Origin: Eutypa lata
Lineage: Eukaryota > Ascomycota > Sordariomycetes > Xylariales > Diatrypaceae
Length of the DNA: 64,000 nt
Reading direction: 5' to 3'
NCBI GenBank assembly: GCA_022661535.1
Contig: JAKULF010000004.1
Span: 2,046,001-2,110,000, forward strand
The position numbers and the translations under genes were made by a program. Every line of letters starts with the position of its first letter. Within the stretch, counting starts at the first letter, position 1. The notes under the pieces are model-generated. The model searched no databases and had not been told where the DNA came from. It saw only the letters and a list, made by a program, of their open reading frames with translations. This document shows, one piece after another, positions 20,142-31,950 of the stretch.

Positions 20142-22431
20142 TCAATACGCATGGGCATGGCCGACACTAGTCGTGCGCTCGCGCCGCCCGTTCGCGTCCG
20201 TAAGCCCAGTGTTGTCGCCCGCAACAGGATGCAGGGGAATATTGTAGAGGCCCGTCCTTTCGTCGGCGTAGTAGGAAGAAGCAACGGCATTAGATTCCAG
20301 CTCGATGTCCTCACGGCGCTCCTGCTCCGGCTCCTCCATGAGCTTGGCCTTGCCCTTGTTGTCTGTACGCTCGAGGCGGCCCGCCGTCCAGTTGCGGATG
20401 GGCTTGCCGTAGAGGAAGATGAACGGCAGTATCAGAGCGACACCGGCGATGGCACCGCTGTATATGCTGAAGGCGCCGAAGAAGCCCATGTTGTCGATCC
20501 ACGTCGTCGCATTGAAGCTTAGCGTGAAGCCGAAGATGAGCCGAAATGTCGATACGGTTACTAGAACGGGACTACGAGCGAGAGACATAGATGTTAGTCA
20601 CCACCTTAAACTCTAGGTAGGAGGAAGGACGTATGTAGCTAAACAAACTCACCCAGCAAAGTTCGGATAGCACTCCACCAAGTAGACGCTCACGACCGTC
20701 TGGACGGTGTTGGTCGCAAAGCTGAGGATGAAAACGCCGACGAGGACGACCCAGGCCGGCAGCCCGGCGTTCGCGTTCTGGGCGGCGTAGCCGAAGACCA
20801 TGGGGCCGGCGAAGCCGAAGATGACGGGGAGGATGAGGTTGACGAGGTGGGCCTCGGGCTCGCGGCGGCCGGCGCGGCGGCGCGCGAGCCCGTTGCTGAC
20901 CTTGTCGGCGAAGAAGCCGCCGAAGAGCCAGACGAAGGGACAGGCCACGACGATGGGCACGACGAAGAGGCCCAGGCTCTCGAACGGCCAGCCGCTGTTG
21001 ATGAGCACCGAGCTGGCGACCTGGTGCGACGCCGAGTTGGCCGCCGTCAGCACCGCGTTCAGCGCGATGCACCACAGCACGTTGGGGAACACCGTCGTCT
21101 TCATCGCGAGCCAGACCGCCCACCCGGCCCGCCGCCACTCCATCCCCGCGTTGAACATCCCCAGCTCCGTCCAGAGCGTGCGCCGTCCGTAGCGGAGGTG
21201 GTCGACCCGTGGGCGCGTCTCGCCTTCTTGTAGGGGGTACACTTCCTTGCCGGCTGTTTTTTTTTCTGGCTGTTAGTTCATGCTGCTGCTGCGGTATGGT
21301 GCATGTAAAGCAAGGGCAGTCAAGAAAGAAGCGGGGAGGTGCCTACCGAGCTCATCTGGCGTGCGAATCCTTCGTGTCTCGGGCAGACAGAGTATGATGC
21401 TGACCCAGGTCACGAAGCCCACAATCGAGGTGATACCGTAGACCCAGCGCCAGCTCATGCGAGTGACAATAATGGGGCTACATGACACAGTTTGTTAGCG
21501 GCCAATCTACCTACCCATTTATCTGGGTTTTTTATGAGCAAAATAAAACTCACCTCCCGACACCGAGACCAACAATAATGAGACCAGTGCTAGCGTTGAC
21601 AGCCGCAACGGCCTTGTTGCGCTCATGGATGAACATGAAGTCCTGGATGATGAGCGGGATGAGGGCATCGATGGTGCCGGCCCCGATACCCTGGAAGCAC
21701 CTCGCGGCGATGTGGGCGTCGAGGCTCTGGCTCGCCGCGGCCCAGATGCCGCCGGCCCAGGCGAGGGCGCCGCAGAGCAGGATGACGGGCCGCCGGCCGA
21801 TGGCGATGGAAAGGGGCACCAGCACCCACGAGGCGATGCCGTTGATGATCATGGGCGCGGTCGAGAGCAGCGAGATGCGCCACATGGGCGGGCCGTCCAG
21901 GCCGTCGATCAGGTCGTCGAGGCTCTGCCCGCTCCCGCCGATGTTGAGAAGGTTCTCCGTCGTCCCTAGGATCTTCGGGTCCACGCCGCCATATTCCAAG
22001 GCGAAGACCGGCAGCAGCGCCCCGATGATGGCCTCAGAGGAGACTGCGAGAGCGCCGTCTTTTTGAAAAGAGTGTAAGCTAAATGGACGACGGATTCAGG
22101 AGTGGGGGGTGGGGGGGGGTGCTTACAGAAGCAGAGGGCTATCACGGCTAACCACTTTCTCCATTGTGGTAGGTTGAGAGGGTCTGTGGGATAGAGGAAT
22201 CATCGTTAGCCTTCCTAGTCTTTTGGATTTCTTTTCTCTCCCTTTCTTTCTTTTTCCTCAACAGGATGCCTGGCAGCGATTGTATGTACCTTTAGGATCT
22301 GCCGTGGGCATGGGGACATATCGCATCTGTCCATTGGCCTCATAGAGCTGGGTCGAACCCACGACGAGGTCCTCCGTCGAATCTGTCAAGGGCTCGCGGC
22401 CGTACACGGCATTCCGAAGACGTTGTCTCAT
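20142..22431 (-). CDS. Major facilitator superfamily transporter
   Basis: Six exons on the minus strand: 22290..22431, 22127..22183, 21554..22058, 21347..21477, 20653..21253 and 20142..20571; 621 residues. Family marks include the motif-A loop IAIGRRPVILLCGALAW, the GIGAGTIDALIPLIIQD segment of helix 5, SWRWVYGITSIVGFVTW, a domain-linking PETRRIRTP, and the second helical half with SSVLINSGWPFESLG, LNLILP-like and FAGPMVFGYAAQN segments. A long hydrophilic tail (from about RNWTAGRLERTD) ends in GHAHAY. It resembles fungal proton-coupled multidrug/toxin or sugar-type MFS carriers; the substrate cannot be told. Exon sum is exactly 1866 nt. The start MRQRLRNAVYG is chosen; an upstream in-frame ATG at 22509 would add 26 residues. 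No biosynthetic genes flank it, so a cluster role is not indicated. Confidence 0.9.
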
Positions 22432-25400
22432 GGTGCTTAACAGGCTAGTCCGGCTAGCGTTCCTTCTTTCACCCTGATAGGAGAATTCGGAGTATATAGG
22501 TACTACCACAGGAGTAAACCAGTTACCGTGGCGTATGCAAGATTAGGTTCTTATATATAAGGTGAGGCTTGAGTGATACAGATAAGCAGGGAACACAGAA
22601 TAAGTTGTTCGGCAAAGCACATACGTGGGGAAGACCAAGGTGTTATAGTAAATAGTAAGGCAACTGCCGTAGCTCATAAGCATTCAGGAGGCTTTGGTGA
22701 TACTATACATATATACATGTTTCCCTTCCACGCTAGTATCACATTCTATTCAAGATTATCAGACATGGGGTATAGTGTTTAACAAGGTGCAATAGTACAT
22801 ATCTACGTGGTGTGCACCACAGTACCCGCTCGAGAGAGACGCGCGTATGGCTGTGGTGGTCTCTATGGTTTCGACACCGAGGCTTGGCTTCCTGGCTGCC
22901 ACGCGGACGCAAAACGGGGAAGCGCTTGCTGTCTTGGCCACTGGCCAGCTTACATTCTACGTAGTAAGAGTCCGAGAGGGTCATAGCTCTGATATAAATT
23001 AGGTGATGCAGGTCTATTCCCAGACATACATACAGATATTGCAATTCCGTGTGATTGGGTTTCAGGCTGAAGACGGCCCAATGTGGAAGTGAACAGACGG
23101 GGCTTGCCTTGGATCGTCGCCTTGACGAGTCTTGGCTTCATGTAGAGAGGCGCAACACCCATGCTGCCATGGAACGGATATCGCAATTTTATCGAAGACA
23201 ACCAACATACTGTATTAATACGACGAAGACATGTACTCAAGCGTCCCTCGCGTCACATACATAGGGTAACGAGACATATGGAGCAGCGTACGTGTAGCAC
23301 AGCGTACATGATCTTCGGTATCTTTTTATTACAAGGGCAGGCCGTAACAGGAAAAGCAACAATAGTCAATCTTACACGAGTAGACAAGTTTAGGATGAGC
23401 CGATGTGATGGGGAGAAACATCGGAAGAAACTTCGGTATCTCCCGGTACCGAAAATCAACCAAAACCCCATAAAACAGCCGGGCTTCACATCTTGTACAC
23501 CAACGATCGAGGATATCAGAGACATCGCTTACCTATTTAGTGGAGGCTTGCGATAGATCATGACTTAGGGTGTTGCAACTACCCGCACGCACAAAGCGCA
23601 CTACTGCATAGCTCTAGAGATATGGAGATGCCACACGACGTCTCCGCACGGTGAAGTGTTTACTATTAGTGTTTGAGGGAGGAAAACATACATATCAGAC
23701 CCCAATAAAGTGAAAGAGCATGCAATCCTGTCATACCCTAGATCCGGTAGAACTAGCGAGATGCGGCATTCGCAAATACCCTGTCGGTGTGCTACCACAG
23801 GGATGGCTAAGAGCTTTTTCGGTGCCAAGAGAGACAGATATAAACATCAACCATTATCAGTTTGGAAAAGCGCCGTCGATATGTGAAAGTAAAACTGGGG
23901 AAGTTTTAAGGTTTTCCACGTTGGTTGTTTGCGGCTCCGCCACGATGGGATTTATTTAGACCACCCACCCCGAGGATCGCATTCCAGGCACTGCCGTAAA
24001 AGCGGATACATTTCTGACAGCTAAGTACATATTCGTACCTATGCATGTAGGCTGGTAGGTAAGGCCAAATCCTTAGATACCACTTCGTAGCAATAACTAA
24101 CGGCTTCTCCCGTAAGAGGAAACTGGAATGTAAGCACCATCAGATGCACGTCTCGTATGTAAGAACCAAGAAGACTTAAGAGGCCAGGAAACCCGCCAAG
24201 AACAAACTAAGCATACGAGACTGGTTTCTCGACACGCGCGACTATCCAACAAGAAAAAAAGAAGCGGTAGGTATTGATGAGGAAGACCCCCACGGATTGA
24301 TCCGTTTCTACATAGTCTGGCCCCTAATCTTGCTTTGCCGCCAGGTCAATAGATGACAGGCCGCTCTCGAAGCCCCATGAGATTACTTACAGTCAGCCAC
24401 AGCATCAAAGGATAACTATGATAAGCGCTCCAGAGATAACTACTCGTCGAGAGCTTTCTGTCCACCTGTAACGGTATACGCGGCTAGGTCCACTAATGCG
24501 GAAGACGAACCGTTGATCGTCGCCCGTGGCTCCGGCATAATCGGAGATCATGCAAACCTCCGTCTCCGGAGAGACGAGAGGTATTTGGATCGGTCACTAT
24601 CCGCCAAACTCTTCTCTGTCTCGTCCCGTTTCTGAAACACCCACCGAGGCAGCAAAGGAGATATGGGAGGGAAAAGAGAACCAATGGCACTGAGTCGTCG
24701 ATCCGGTCAGTCTTCGCAAGGTCTGTGCAGCGATATAGCGCGCGTCAAGCTCGACCATGGCGAACAACTCGGAACCGGCATGACGAAATATCTTCTCATC
24801 GTACAAATGCAGTCATTATCATTCGCCCAATGATTACCTTTGAGTGACCGACGGAGCATGGATAAACATTCAAGCGGTAACGGCGCGAGCTTCTTAAGCT
24901 TGTCAGATGTCTCAACACCCGACATACTTGTTCTCTGGCAAATTTAACCCCTATTAACTATGCTTTCAACCTGATGGGCAACTTTTTTAATCTAGAGGCC
25001 GTGACGGGCGAACTGTCATACACGAGGATATTGTATTAGGCCGTCCTATATTCATTATCTGACACCTCGCCATTGACGACGATGACGTCCAGATATTTTC
25101 ATTCCTGGTTGATGAACAAAGCTCCAGGGTTTATCCGGAAATGTGTAGAGAGAGATAAGGCGATTGAATCAGCATGAAACATCGTAGTTCACATGCAACT
25201 TGGTAATGATAACATCCTACTACACTTTACTCTTGAAGCCCAACTCTCCGACGGGAACGGTCGACTTAAAATCGGAATTCAACGGGTAGAACGCATTTGC
25301 ACACAAGGGAGCTTGGCTGGTTCTCCCGAATCACACAGACTATAACCTATGTGCATACCTTCTGTGCGAATCGGCAATCGAGATGATCCAATGTTAGACC

Positions 25401-26363
25401 ATCAATTACGTCGCACACCGCACATGCCGTTCTCCGGGATCTCGTTGAGGTCTTTTGTAATAAATGCCTCTCATGTGTAGATAGTCCGGCAGTTAATTGA
25501 CACAAGCGTTTTCAGAGTGGATTCTAATTTTACTACTACATATTTGGGACTCGAGAGGCCTTGACATGAAGAAATGACATCATAAAGGTTCCAAAATAGG
25601 GAGACCAGAGACCCTCCCGAACTTATTTAGCCCCAGTTAATTTCAGAGTTATTTTGCCCTCAGTGAAAATTCCCCTGTTCCCCTATTGAAGTTAGACTAC
25701 AAATTACATAGCAGCTAACTAGTTACATGCATACTATGACGACCATTCTCAGTGACGTCAGGCAGGAAGCCCAGAAGATCCTTCGGTCTGCCTCCGGAAG
25801 TGTCAAAATACGTCTCTGGCATTTGTGTTTTTTTTGCTGCCCAACCAAAGCGAATGCCGTCGGACCCCAGCGGGATTCCAAAGGGTAACCAATGAGGCGC
25901 GTTTCATCCTTTGAATCGTACCTAACTACTAACTGCCCAAGGTAGTAATACAGATATGCCGTCAGCAATGAGCGGATTGGCAGGGCCAAAAAAGTGACGA
26001 TTGTACCACCATCTTTGCACCATTCATGCCTACATACCTACCCAGCTACCCAGGTATTTATGCATAATATACGGATTAAATCATCGTCGTATGATAGATA
26101 TGTAGATGATTCGTTCGTGTTACAACTGTAGAAAGATAAATCTGTCTCTTGTCATTAGTCATAATACCTTTGCCCTGACGTTCATCTTTTCATCCAGCCC
26201 AGCCAGCCACCAACCCACCGTTCTTCTCCCCCCCACAACTCAAGTAGTAATGATATACCGATGCTCTTGGCATCATCGTAGCCAATTTTCACCTCTGAAT
26301 CAACTAAACACTCATAATTTTTTCTTCTTCTAAACTGTATTTCATGTCAAACAATTTGCGCAA
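22432..26363. other. Gene desert, 3.9 kb
   Basis: Many short frames on both strands, none with family-like sequence or consistent splicing. One minus-strand stretch (24598-24925) has somewhat protein-like composition (SGVETSDKLKKLAPLPLE, then FRHAGSELFAMVELDARY in another frame) and could be a gene relic. Composition is mixed rather than uniformly AT-rich. Confidence 0.45.
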
Positions 26364-26460
26364 ATGAACTACGCCAATATGATTGAGGAGAAAAACCTCA
26401 AAGTGAGTTTTCCCTACCACTGCTGAGAGCGAGCCGTACACACACACACACACACACACA

Positions 26461-26491
<31 letters not shown>

Positions 26492-28190
26492 ATAAAATAC
26501 CTATGTACATTCAGCTCCCTGTCCACTCACATTAGTATATTTAATATATTCTCGTGCTAATCTCCCCACTCAGAAAACATTCATCATAGCGACCCTCTGC
26601 TCCACCATAATCGGAACCTTCAGCTCATCCATCGGCCTCTGGGACCGCGTCAAGGAGCGGCGGAAGCAGCAGAAGCGGGACTTCAAGCAGGACAGCGAGA
26701 TCAAGGAGCTGCGCGACAAGATCGAGGCAGCCAACCAACGGTCCAACGAGAACCAGCAGAGGCTCATCCAGCCACCGCCGCCATCCCCATCCCGGTCACA
26801 GCGGCAACGGTCCAGAGGAGGAGACAGAGACAGAGATAGAGATAGATGGGATGACAGGGACAGGGACAGGGACGAAGTCGGCGAAGCCTTCGAGCGCTCG
26901 GGCGCCCTGATCCGTCGCGCCTTCGACGACGGGTACGAGCGGTACGGGCGGCGGTTCGCCGTGGGCGACGCGGCGACCGAGAACCGCCTGCAGGCGCAGA
27001 TCATCGCGCTGCAGCAGACCGTCATCAACGTGCTGCAGGACGCGCTGTGCGAGAACCGGCAGCTGACGCGCGCCGACATGGCGCGGCTGGTGGCGGCGTC
27101 CGACGCCGCGCGCGAGGGCTCCCTCGACGCCCTGCACCAGCAGCGCCGGCGCCTCACTACCGACAACGTGGCCGCGATCGAGGGCCCGCCTCCGCAGAGG
27201 CGGCCTCGTTCGTTCTCGCCCCCGCCTCTTTCGTCTGTTGGTGTTGGCGTTGGTGTTGGTGGTGGGACTGGGAGGAGGAGGAGCAGGACGCTGGCACCGC
27301 TTCCGCTTCCGGATCCCGAACCGCAACCGCAACCGCGACGTCATCATCATCAACATCAACATCACCCACCATACCCAGAATCCGACATACTCTCCACCAC
27401 CTCCACCACCACTACCATTGACAACAACGACGCCGTTGCCCCCGCCCCCGCCGACGACAACGACGGGCTCTTCTGCCCCTACAGCATCGACCTACAGCGT
27501 CCCCTCCACCACCACCACCAACCCGCAATGCCCCTGGCATCCTCCTTCGCCCCCGGCGGCGACCGCCGCTGTCCAGCCTGCAACGCGCGCCTAGCGGCCG
27601 CGGCGCCAGACGACGTGTGGGCGATCACGAAGCGGGTCGCGGGCGAGCCGATAGTCGTGGTGGGGCAGGAGGGCCGGAGGCAGAAGGAGGTGGTGATGGC
27701 GGACGAGGAGCGCGAGTTCCGGCTCGGACAGCGCTTCCTCGTCAAGTGCCACACCCCCTCGGGCGAGTACGCCTGCGTGATCTGCCGGCGCCACCGCGCC
27801 GCCGATGCCATCTGTCGCTCCGTCGAGGCCCTGGTGCACCATGTCGGGAGGGTGCACGGGGTGGCCGAGTTGGAGGGGGAGGTCGATCTAGAGGAGGTCG
27901 GCGCGGTAAGAGAGAGGGACGAGGAGGAGAGAGCGGCGCAAAGGGCGCTTCCGCCTCCTCCGCCCGTGCCGATGCCGCCTTCGCTGCCGCCGCCGCCGCC
28001 GTCGGTGTCAAGGGCTGCTGCTACGGTTGGGGGGAGGAGTAGAGATGGTGAGTGGGGGAGGGAGAGAGAGAGAGGGAGGGAGAGGGAAAGGGAAAGGGAG
28101 TTTGAGATGGATGAGAAGAAGAAAGCTGATGAGGATCGGCTCGACTTCAGGGATGGTCGATACTATGCCCTGCCCGCTAAGTACCGGTGA
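26364..28190 (+). CDS. Conserved fungal hypothetical: membrane-anchored, charged, Cys/His-containing protein
   Basis: Two exons, 26364..26402 and 26574..28190, 551 residues. Exon 1 is MNYANMIEEKNLK; after splicing a single hydrophobic segment follows at once (TFIIATLCSTIIGTFSSSIG, residues about 15-34), then a strongly basic, coiled-coil-like stretch (WDRVKERRKQQKRDFKQD to NENQQRL), a Ser/Arg/Asp-rich linker and helix QAQIIALQQTVINVLQDALC. The C-terminal third holds possible metal ligands: CPACNAR near residue 335 and CHTPSGEYACVICRRHR, then a His-containing ALVHHVGRVHG. The end is very rich in Arg/Glu/Gly. This arrangement matches a family of uncharacterised proteins I associate with filamentous fungi; no function is known to me. 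The 171-nt intron contains (CA)n and (CT)n microsatellites. The N-terminal anchor suggests residence on an internal membrane with the rest cytosolic. Confidence 0.75.
26439..26484. repeat. (CA)n-(CT)n compound microsatellite inside an intron
   Basis: About 11 CA units run directly into about 12 CT units inside the only intron of the 26364-28190 gene; it makes up over a quarter of that intron. Confidence 0.9.
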
Positions 28191-29791
28191 TTGATTCCAT
28201 CGTTTTCCTGAAACTGGCTGTCACTGGGGGTCTGGGCCTCTTCGGAATGGGACAGCTCATGACATGATACAACTCCTCCGCCGAAAGACCTAACAGCATT
28301 CATTCGAAATAATTAACGACACGACATGTTTAATAGTGTTCGGAAGCGCGCGCGCGTGTGTGGAATCTCAATCCCACTTATGGGAATTTCATGGAACTTG
28401 TTTGATATTGGCGCTTGGTTTCTATAAAGGTTCGATATCGGGCATATATACGATAAGGGGCCTTGACATGAGGAAAAGTTCGGGCTAACTAGGTAGGATT
28501 GGATTAATCACATGCTTGTTTCATATATGGAAAGGGAGGGCCTATCAGTTCGGTACATATAAGCAGGTTTTTGGATGGTTTACAACACTTTATGTGAGAT
28601 ATGAGATATGAGGTACGATTAAATAGAAAGGATATATTTTGGAGAAATGAACCGTGTATCCACTTGAAAAGTCTTTCTAGAGAGTTTTGTGCACTTACCG
28701 AAGAATACATGGGTTTCCCCAGAGAATATATGTAGTGTTCCCCCCTGGCCTGAGCCCCTTTATAATATTTCAAGGAAAACAATTGATACGGATAATGCTG
28801 TTGTCTCTGCGCTTCACTGCCTTGCTTGTTTATATTATAGAAGTAGGAGAAAAGTAAACATAGTACTGTTCACAGGAAATGAATATTGCTACATACCCAC
28901 CCTTCTCGTAGTATTAGAATTGGAAGCATCTAGTATACCACTACATGATATAATTAAAATGAAAGAGATGCTAATAATCGGTTGGAGTGTTCAAATTGTA
29001 ATATCATTCTGGACGAATAATGGACTATAGATCATACATACCGAACACTATAACACTATAATGAATACGACCGTACAATCCGCTATAATTTCAATCATAA
29101 TATTTATTTACTTTATACATCAAAAACAGGAACTGAATTTATTGTAGGTACGTTACGTGTTAGAAAATGGGGTCAATTATTAAACAATTTCCGGTGACAT
29201 AGAGGCGAGTAGAGGGCATATAAAAAGGGGTTCAAATGGGGGTTTTGGGGGTGATATTTGCATGGAGCCAGCACGCTGTTTGATTAACCACATCATTGCA
29301 TTATGAAGCACCAGAACTATGTAGCATTCATTAGCTATCTAGGTAATTTCTATAGACAAATATAGGAACAACTGTTTTCGTTCTTATTAGCTCGTTATCT
29401 CTTCACGTCGATTTGCAATGTAATCCCGTATCGTCATCCCCCTATCTGACCGCCTCGCTTCGAAAAAGTCTCGATCTCAAAATTGCCAATCAAGTACCAT
29501 GACCAATCACAGATGTGGGAATATTTTCGAGCAATAAAAGCCCCTAGTGTAGAGAGGCAAAAGCGCTATGCAGCAGATTCCAATGCTAACTCCGCGCAAA
29601 TGCAAACACGCAAAGCAAGCGATCTATAAAGCCATCTACGAAGATCCCTAACCCCCCTCTTAGTATGTGAACTCCCAAAATCCATGGTCGCATAAAGAAA
29701 GGCAGAATATTAGGGATGTATGTAAGCCTCATGCTGTGGTATCGACGTCTGTCAGGTATTTACCGAGTTGCCGGGAAGAGTGGAAGTCGCG
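28191..29791. other. Intergenic between convergent genes, 1.6 kb, AT-rich
   Basis: AT-rich throughout the middle (about 28500-29200) with only short frames. A short GC alternation (GCGCGCGCGTGTGT-like) lies near 28346. No gene seen. Confidence 0.55.
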
Positions 29792-31950
29792 TCAAGTCCA
29801 ATTGAAGTTGATACCGAACCCAGCCCGTTCATCCATGGACAAGGGACTGTATTCCGTTGAATCCATCATCTCCTCAGGCCATGGTGGCGGATCAAGCAAT
29901 GCATGCTTTAGACTAGTTTCGTTTTCCAGCTGCTTACGGAGAATCTCGATGCGCAGCTTCCATTGTTTCGTAAGCTGTTCCTTTCGTTGAGAGAATGTTG
30001 CTGCAAGTATGTCTTCCTCGTCAGAGAAACGAGACTCAAGATGTTCCACCTCGTTTCTGATCTTCTTCGTCGCTCGCTCCATCTCATCCTCTTGTCTCTC
30101 TTGTAGCTCCTCTAGTGCCTTGGCTTGCCCGTCCCGCATCACATTGATCTTGGCCTGGTGTAGCTGCTTCATGTTCTTCTTGACAGCATATTGTTGGTCG
30201 AGTGCGAGCAGGTCCCTTTCGGTAACGGTACGCGACGGCATATCTTCGCCAGTTTGCGGGCCGAGACAGTAGGCTTCCATATGCTTCAAGCGGATACCTA
30301 CGTTCTTTTCGCTCTGCTCAAGCGTCGCCCGCAATTCCATTTCTTTAACAACCTGTCGATCCTCTAGATCCGCAGCTGTCTTAGCGTGCCGATCCCTCAT
30401 CTTCTCAATTGTGGCTGATTGCTTTTCGACAAGGGCAAGCTTCTGCTGCGCGTGCCTTGTACACATCATCCATTTGGATTTATGCTCAAACACGAAGAAC
30501 CGTTCCATCTCCTTCACTTGCTCGAGATGCAACAACTGGAACTTCTCGGATTTCTGCGTCCGACGTTCGGCTTCGATTATCTCGGCGGCATCCCTGGCTG
30601 CTTGTTCTTGTTTGGCAGCCTCCTCAGCCTCGAGTACAGCGATTCGTGCTTCTTCATCCCGCCGCCGCCGTTCCATCTCGACTTCGCCGTTGCAAAAATT
30701 TGGACAACCCACAAGGGGATCCCAAACTGCGCCGCAGATGTAGCAGAACTGCGCCCTACACCGACAAGTCATATGCGTACAACCTTGAGTGAGTTCAACC
30801 AACGTCCGGCATTTGTAGCATCTCCGCCAGCCAGACTTCTCACCCATCTTCAGGACGGTATCTAATTCCCAGTCTTCCGGACAGTCTTTTCCTAGAGGGT
30901 GAGCACCCCCTTTACAAGTAAGGCAGATCCGTGTTCGACATTTCCGACAAACAACTTCAAGCGGATGCTTGGGATCAACATGACTGCGGGGAGGAATGAA
31001 CTCCCCGCACTCCGGGTTAGAACAGAAGACTCGCTTCTCCCAGGGCGTGCTGAATTCTAACACCGCTTTGAGGAAATCTGCCTGATCTTCACGTGATAAG
31101 ACTGATCTTATAATTGGGCTTGGTACCGGCTGTGTGCAACATCTCGGGGGCATCTTCGTTTCGTCGGTGGTGGCTTGATTCACCATGATCCGTAAGCACA
31201 CCGCACAGTAACTATGACCACAAGGGAGCCTAAATATGGATTCTTCGGGCGCGAAGTCTTCTCGACAGGCGCTACAGCTACTATCAAGAGTTAGTGCGAG
31301 GTCAACATTCAGCAGTTCAAACAAACATACATCAATGGTGCCTGGTGTGGCGGTATAGACCTCCGCTTGCGCCGAATCTTAGATAATCCATTCTTTATGC
31401 TGAACAAGCTTCTCCGTGTACTGGCACTGAGTATGCTCGGAGTATAGTGCGTTTCGAGAGACGACATCGAACCCAACTTGGATCGCTTGAAATCAGGATC
31501 GACCTCAGCAAGATAGTTCTCGTATTGAGTGAATGTGGGGGCTTTCGAACGCTTTCTCGATAGAAACCTAGTCAACTCCAAGGTACCTTCTTTAGAAGAA
31601 GGCGGTGACGGCGACAATGCTGACGTCGGCGACGTTGGTGCTGTACTTGCTGAGTCATCGGAGCCCATCATTGCGGTTCGCATGTGGGTAGTGGCTAGCG
31701 TTGCGCTCGAATCGGTACCCGAAGTGTTGCGCTTGTCAGTCGTCGAGACATCGGTAGACGGCCTCGAGAGCGAAATGCCTAAGTTAGCAGCTCTGTTGAT
31801 TAAGCTTTCGAGATACGACTCAAAATTATGTGTAGATAGCTGCAAGACTTTGCTCATATATTCTGCTTCGTTAAGTTCAGGCAGTAGGTTCCCAGCCGGA
31901 CTTTGAGCCGTGTCTGTTGAGGCAGGCTTTTGCACAGACACGGCAGCCAT
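29792..31950 (-). CDS. RBR-type E3 ubiquitin ligase (RING1-IBR-RING2) with C-terminal coiled coil
   Basis: Two exons on the minus strand, 31331..31950 and 29792..31280, 702 residues; the 50-nt intron is phase 2 and the junction creates PLISCSACREDF, the start of RING1. Residues 1-205 are a Ser/Thr-rich low-complexity region. RING1 (about 208-255) has CSACREDF, LPCGHSYCAVCL and PPRCC; the IBR (about 275-340) has FCSNPECGEF, CRKCRTRICLTC and HPLGKDC; RING2 (about 350-400) has CYKCRTLVELTQGCTHMTC followed by CYICG. The cysteine in the QGCTHMTC loop is in the position of the thioester-forming catalytic residue of RBR ligases, so activity is plausible. The long C-terminal part (about 410-690) is rich in Glu/Lys/Gln/Leu and should form coiled coils (KEMERFFVFEHKSKW, ELRATLEQSEKN). 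Substrates are unknown; the class is expanded in filamentous ascomycetes. Confidence 0.92.

Noticed and set aside
20572..21192. Overlapping Arg/Pro-rich frames on both strands of the MFS gene
   Set aside because: Shadows of the GC-rich transmembrane exons.
22350..22385. GGTCGAACCCACGA resembling a tRNA T-arm
   Set aside because: It lies inside exon 1 of the MFS gene and no other tRNA parts are present; chance palindrome.
20142..22431. Secondary-metabolite cluster around the MFS gene
   Set aside because: No polyketide synthase, peptide synthetase, terpene cyclase or P450 nearby; neighbours are ribosomal or non-coding.
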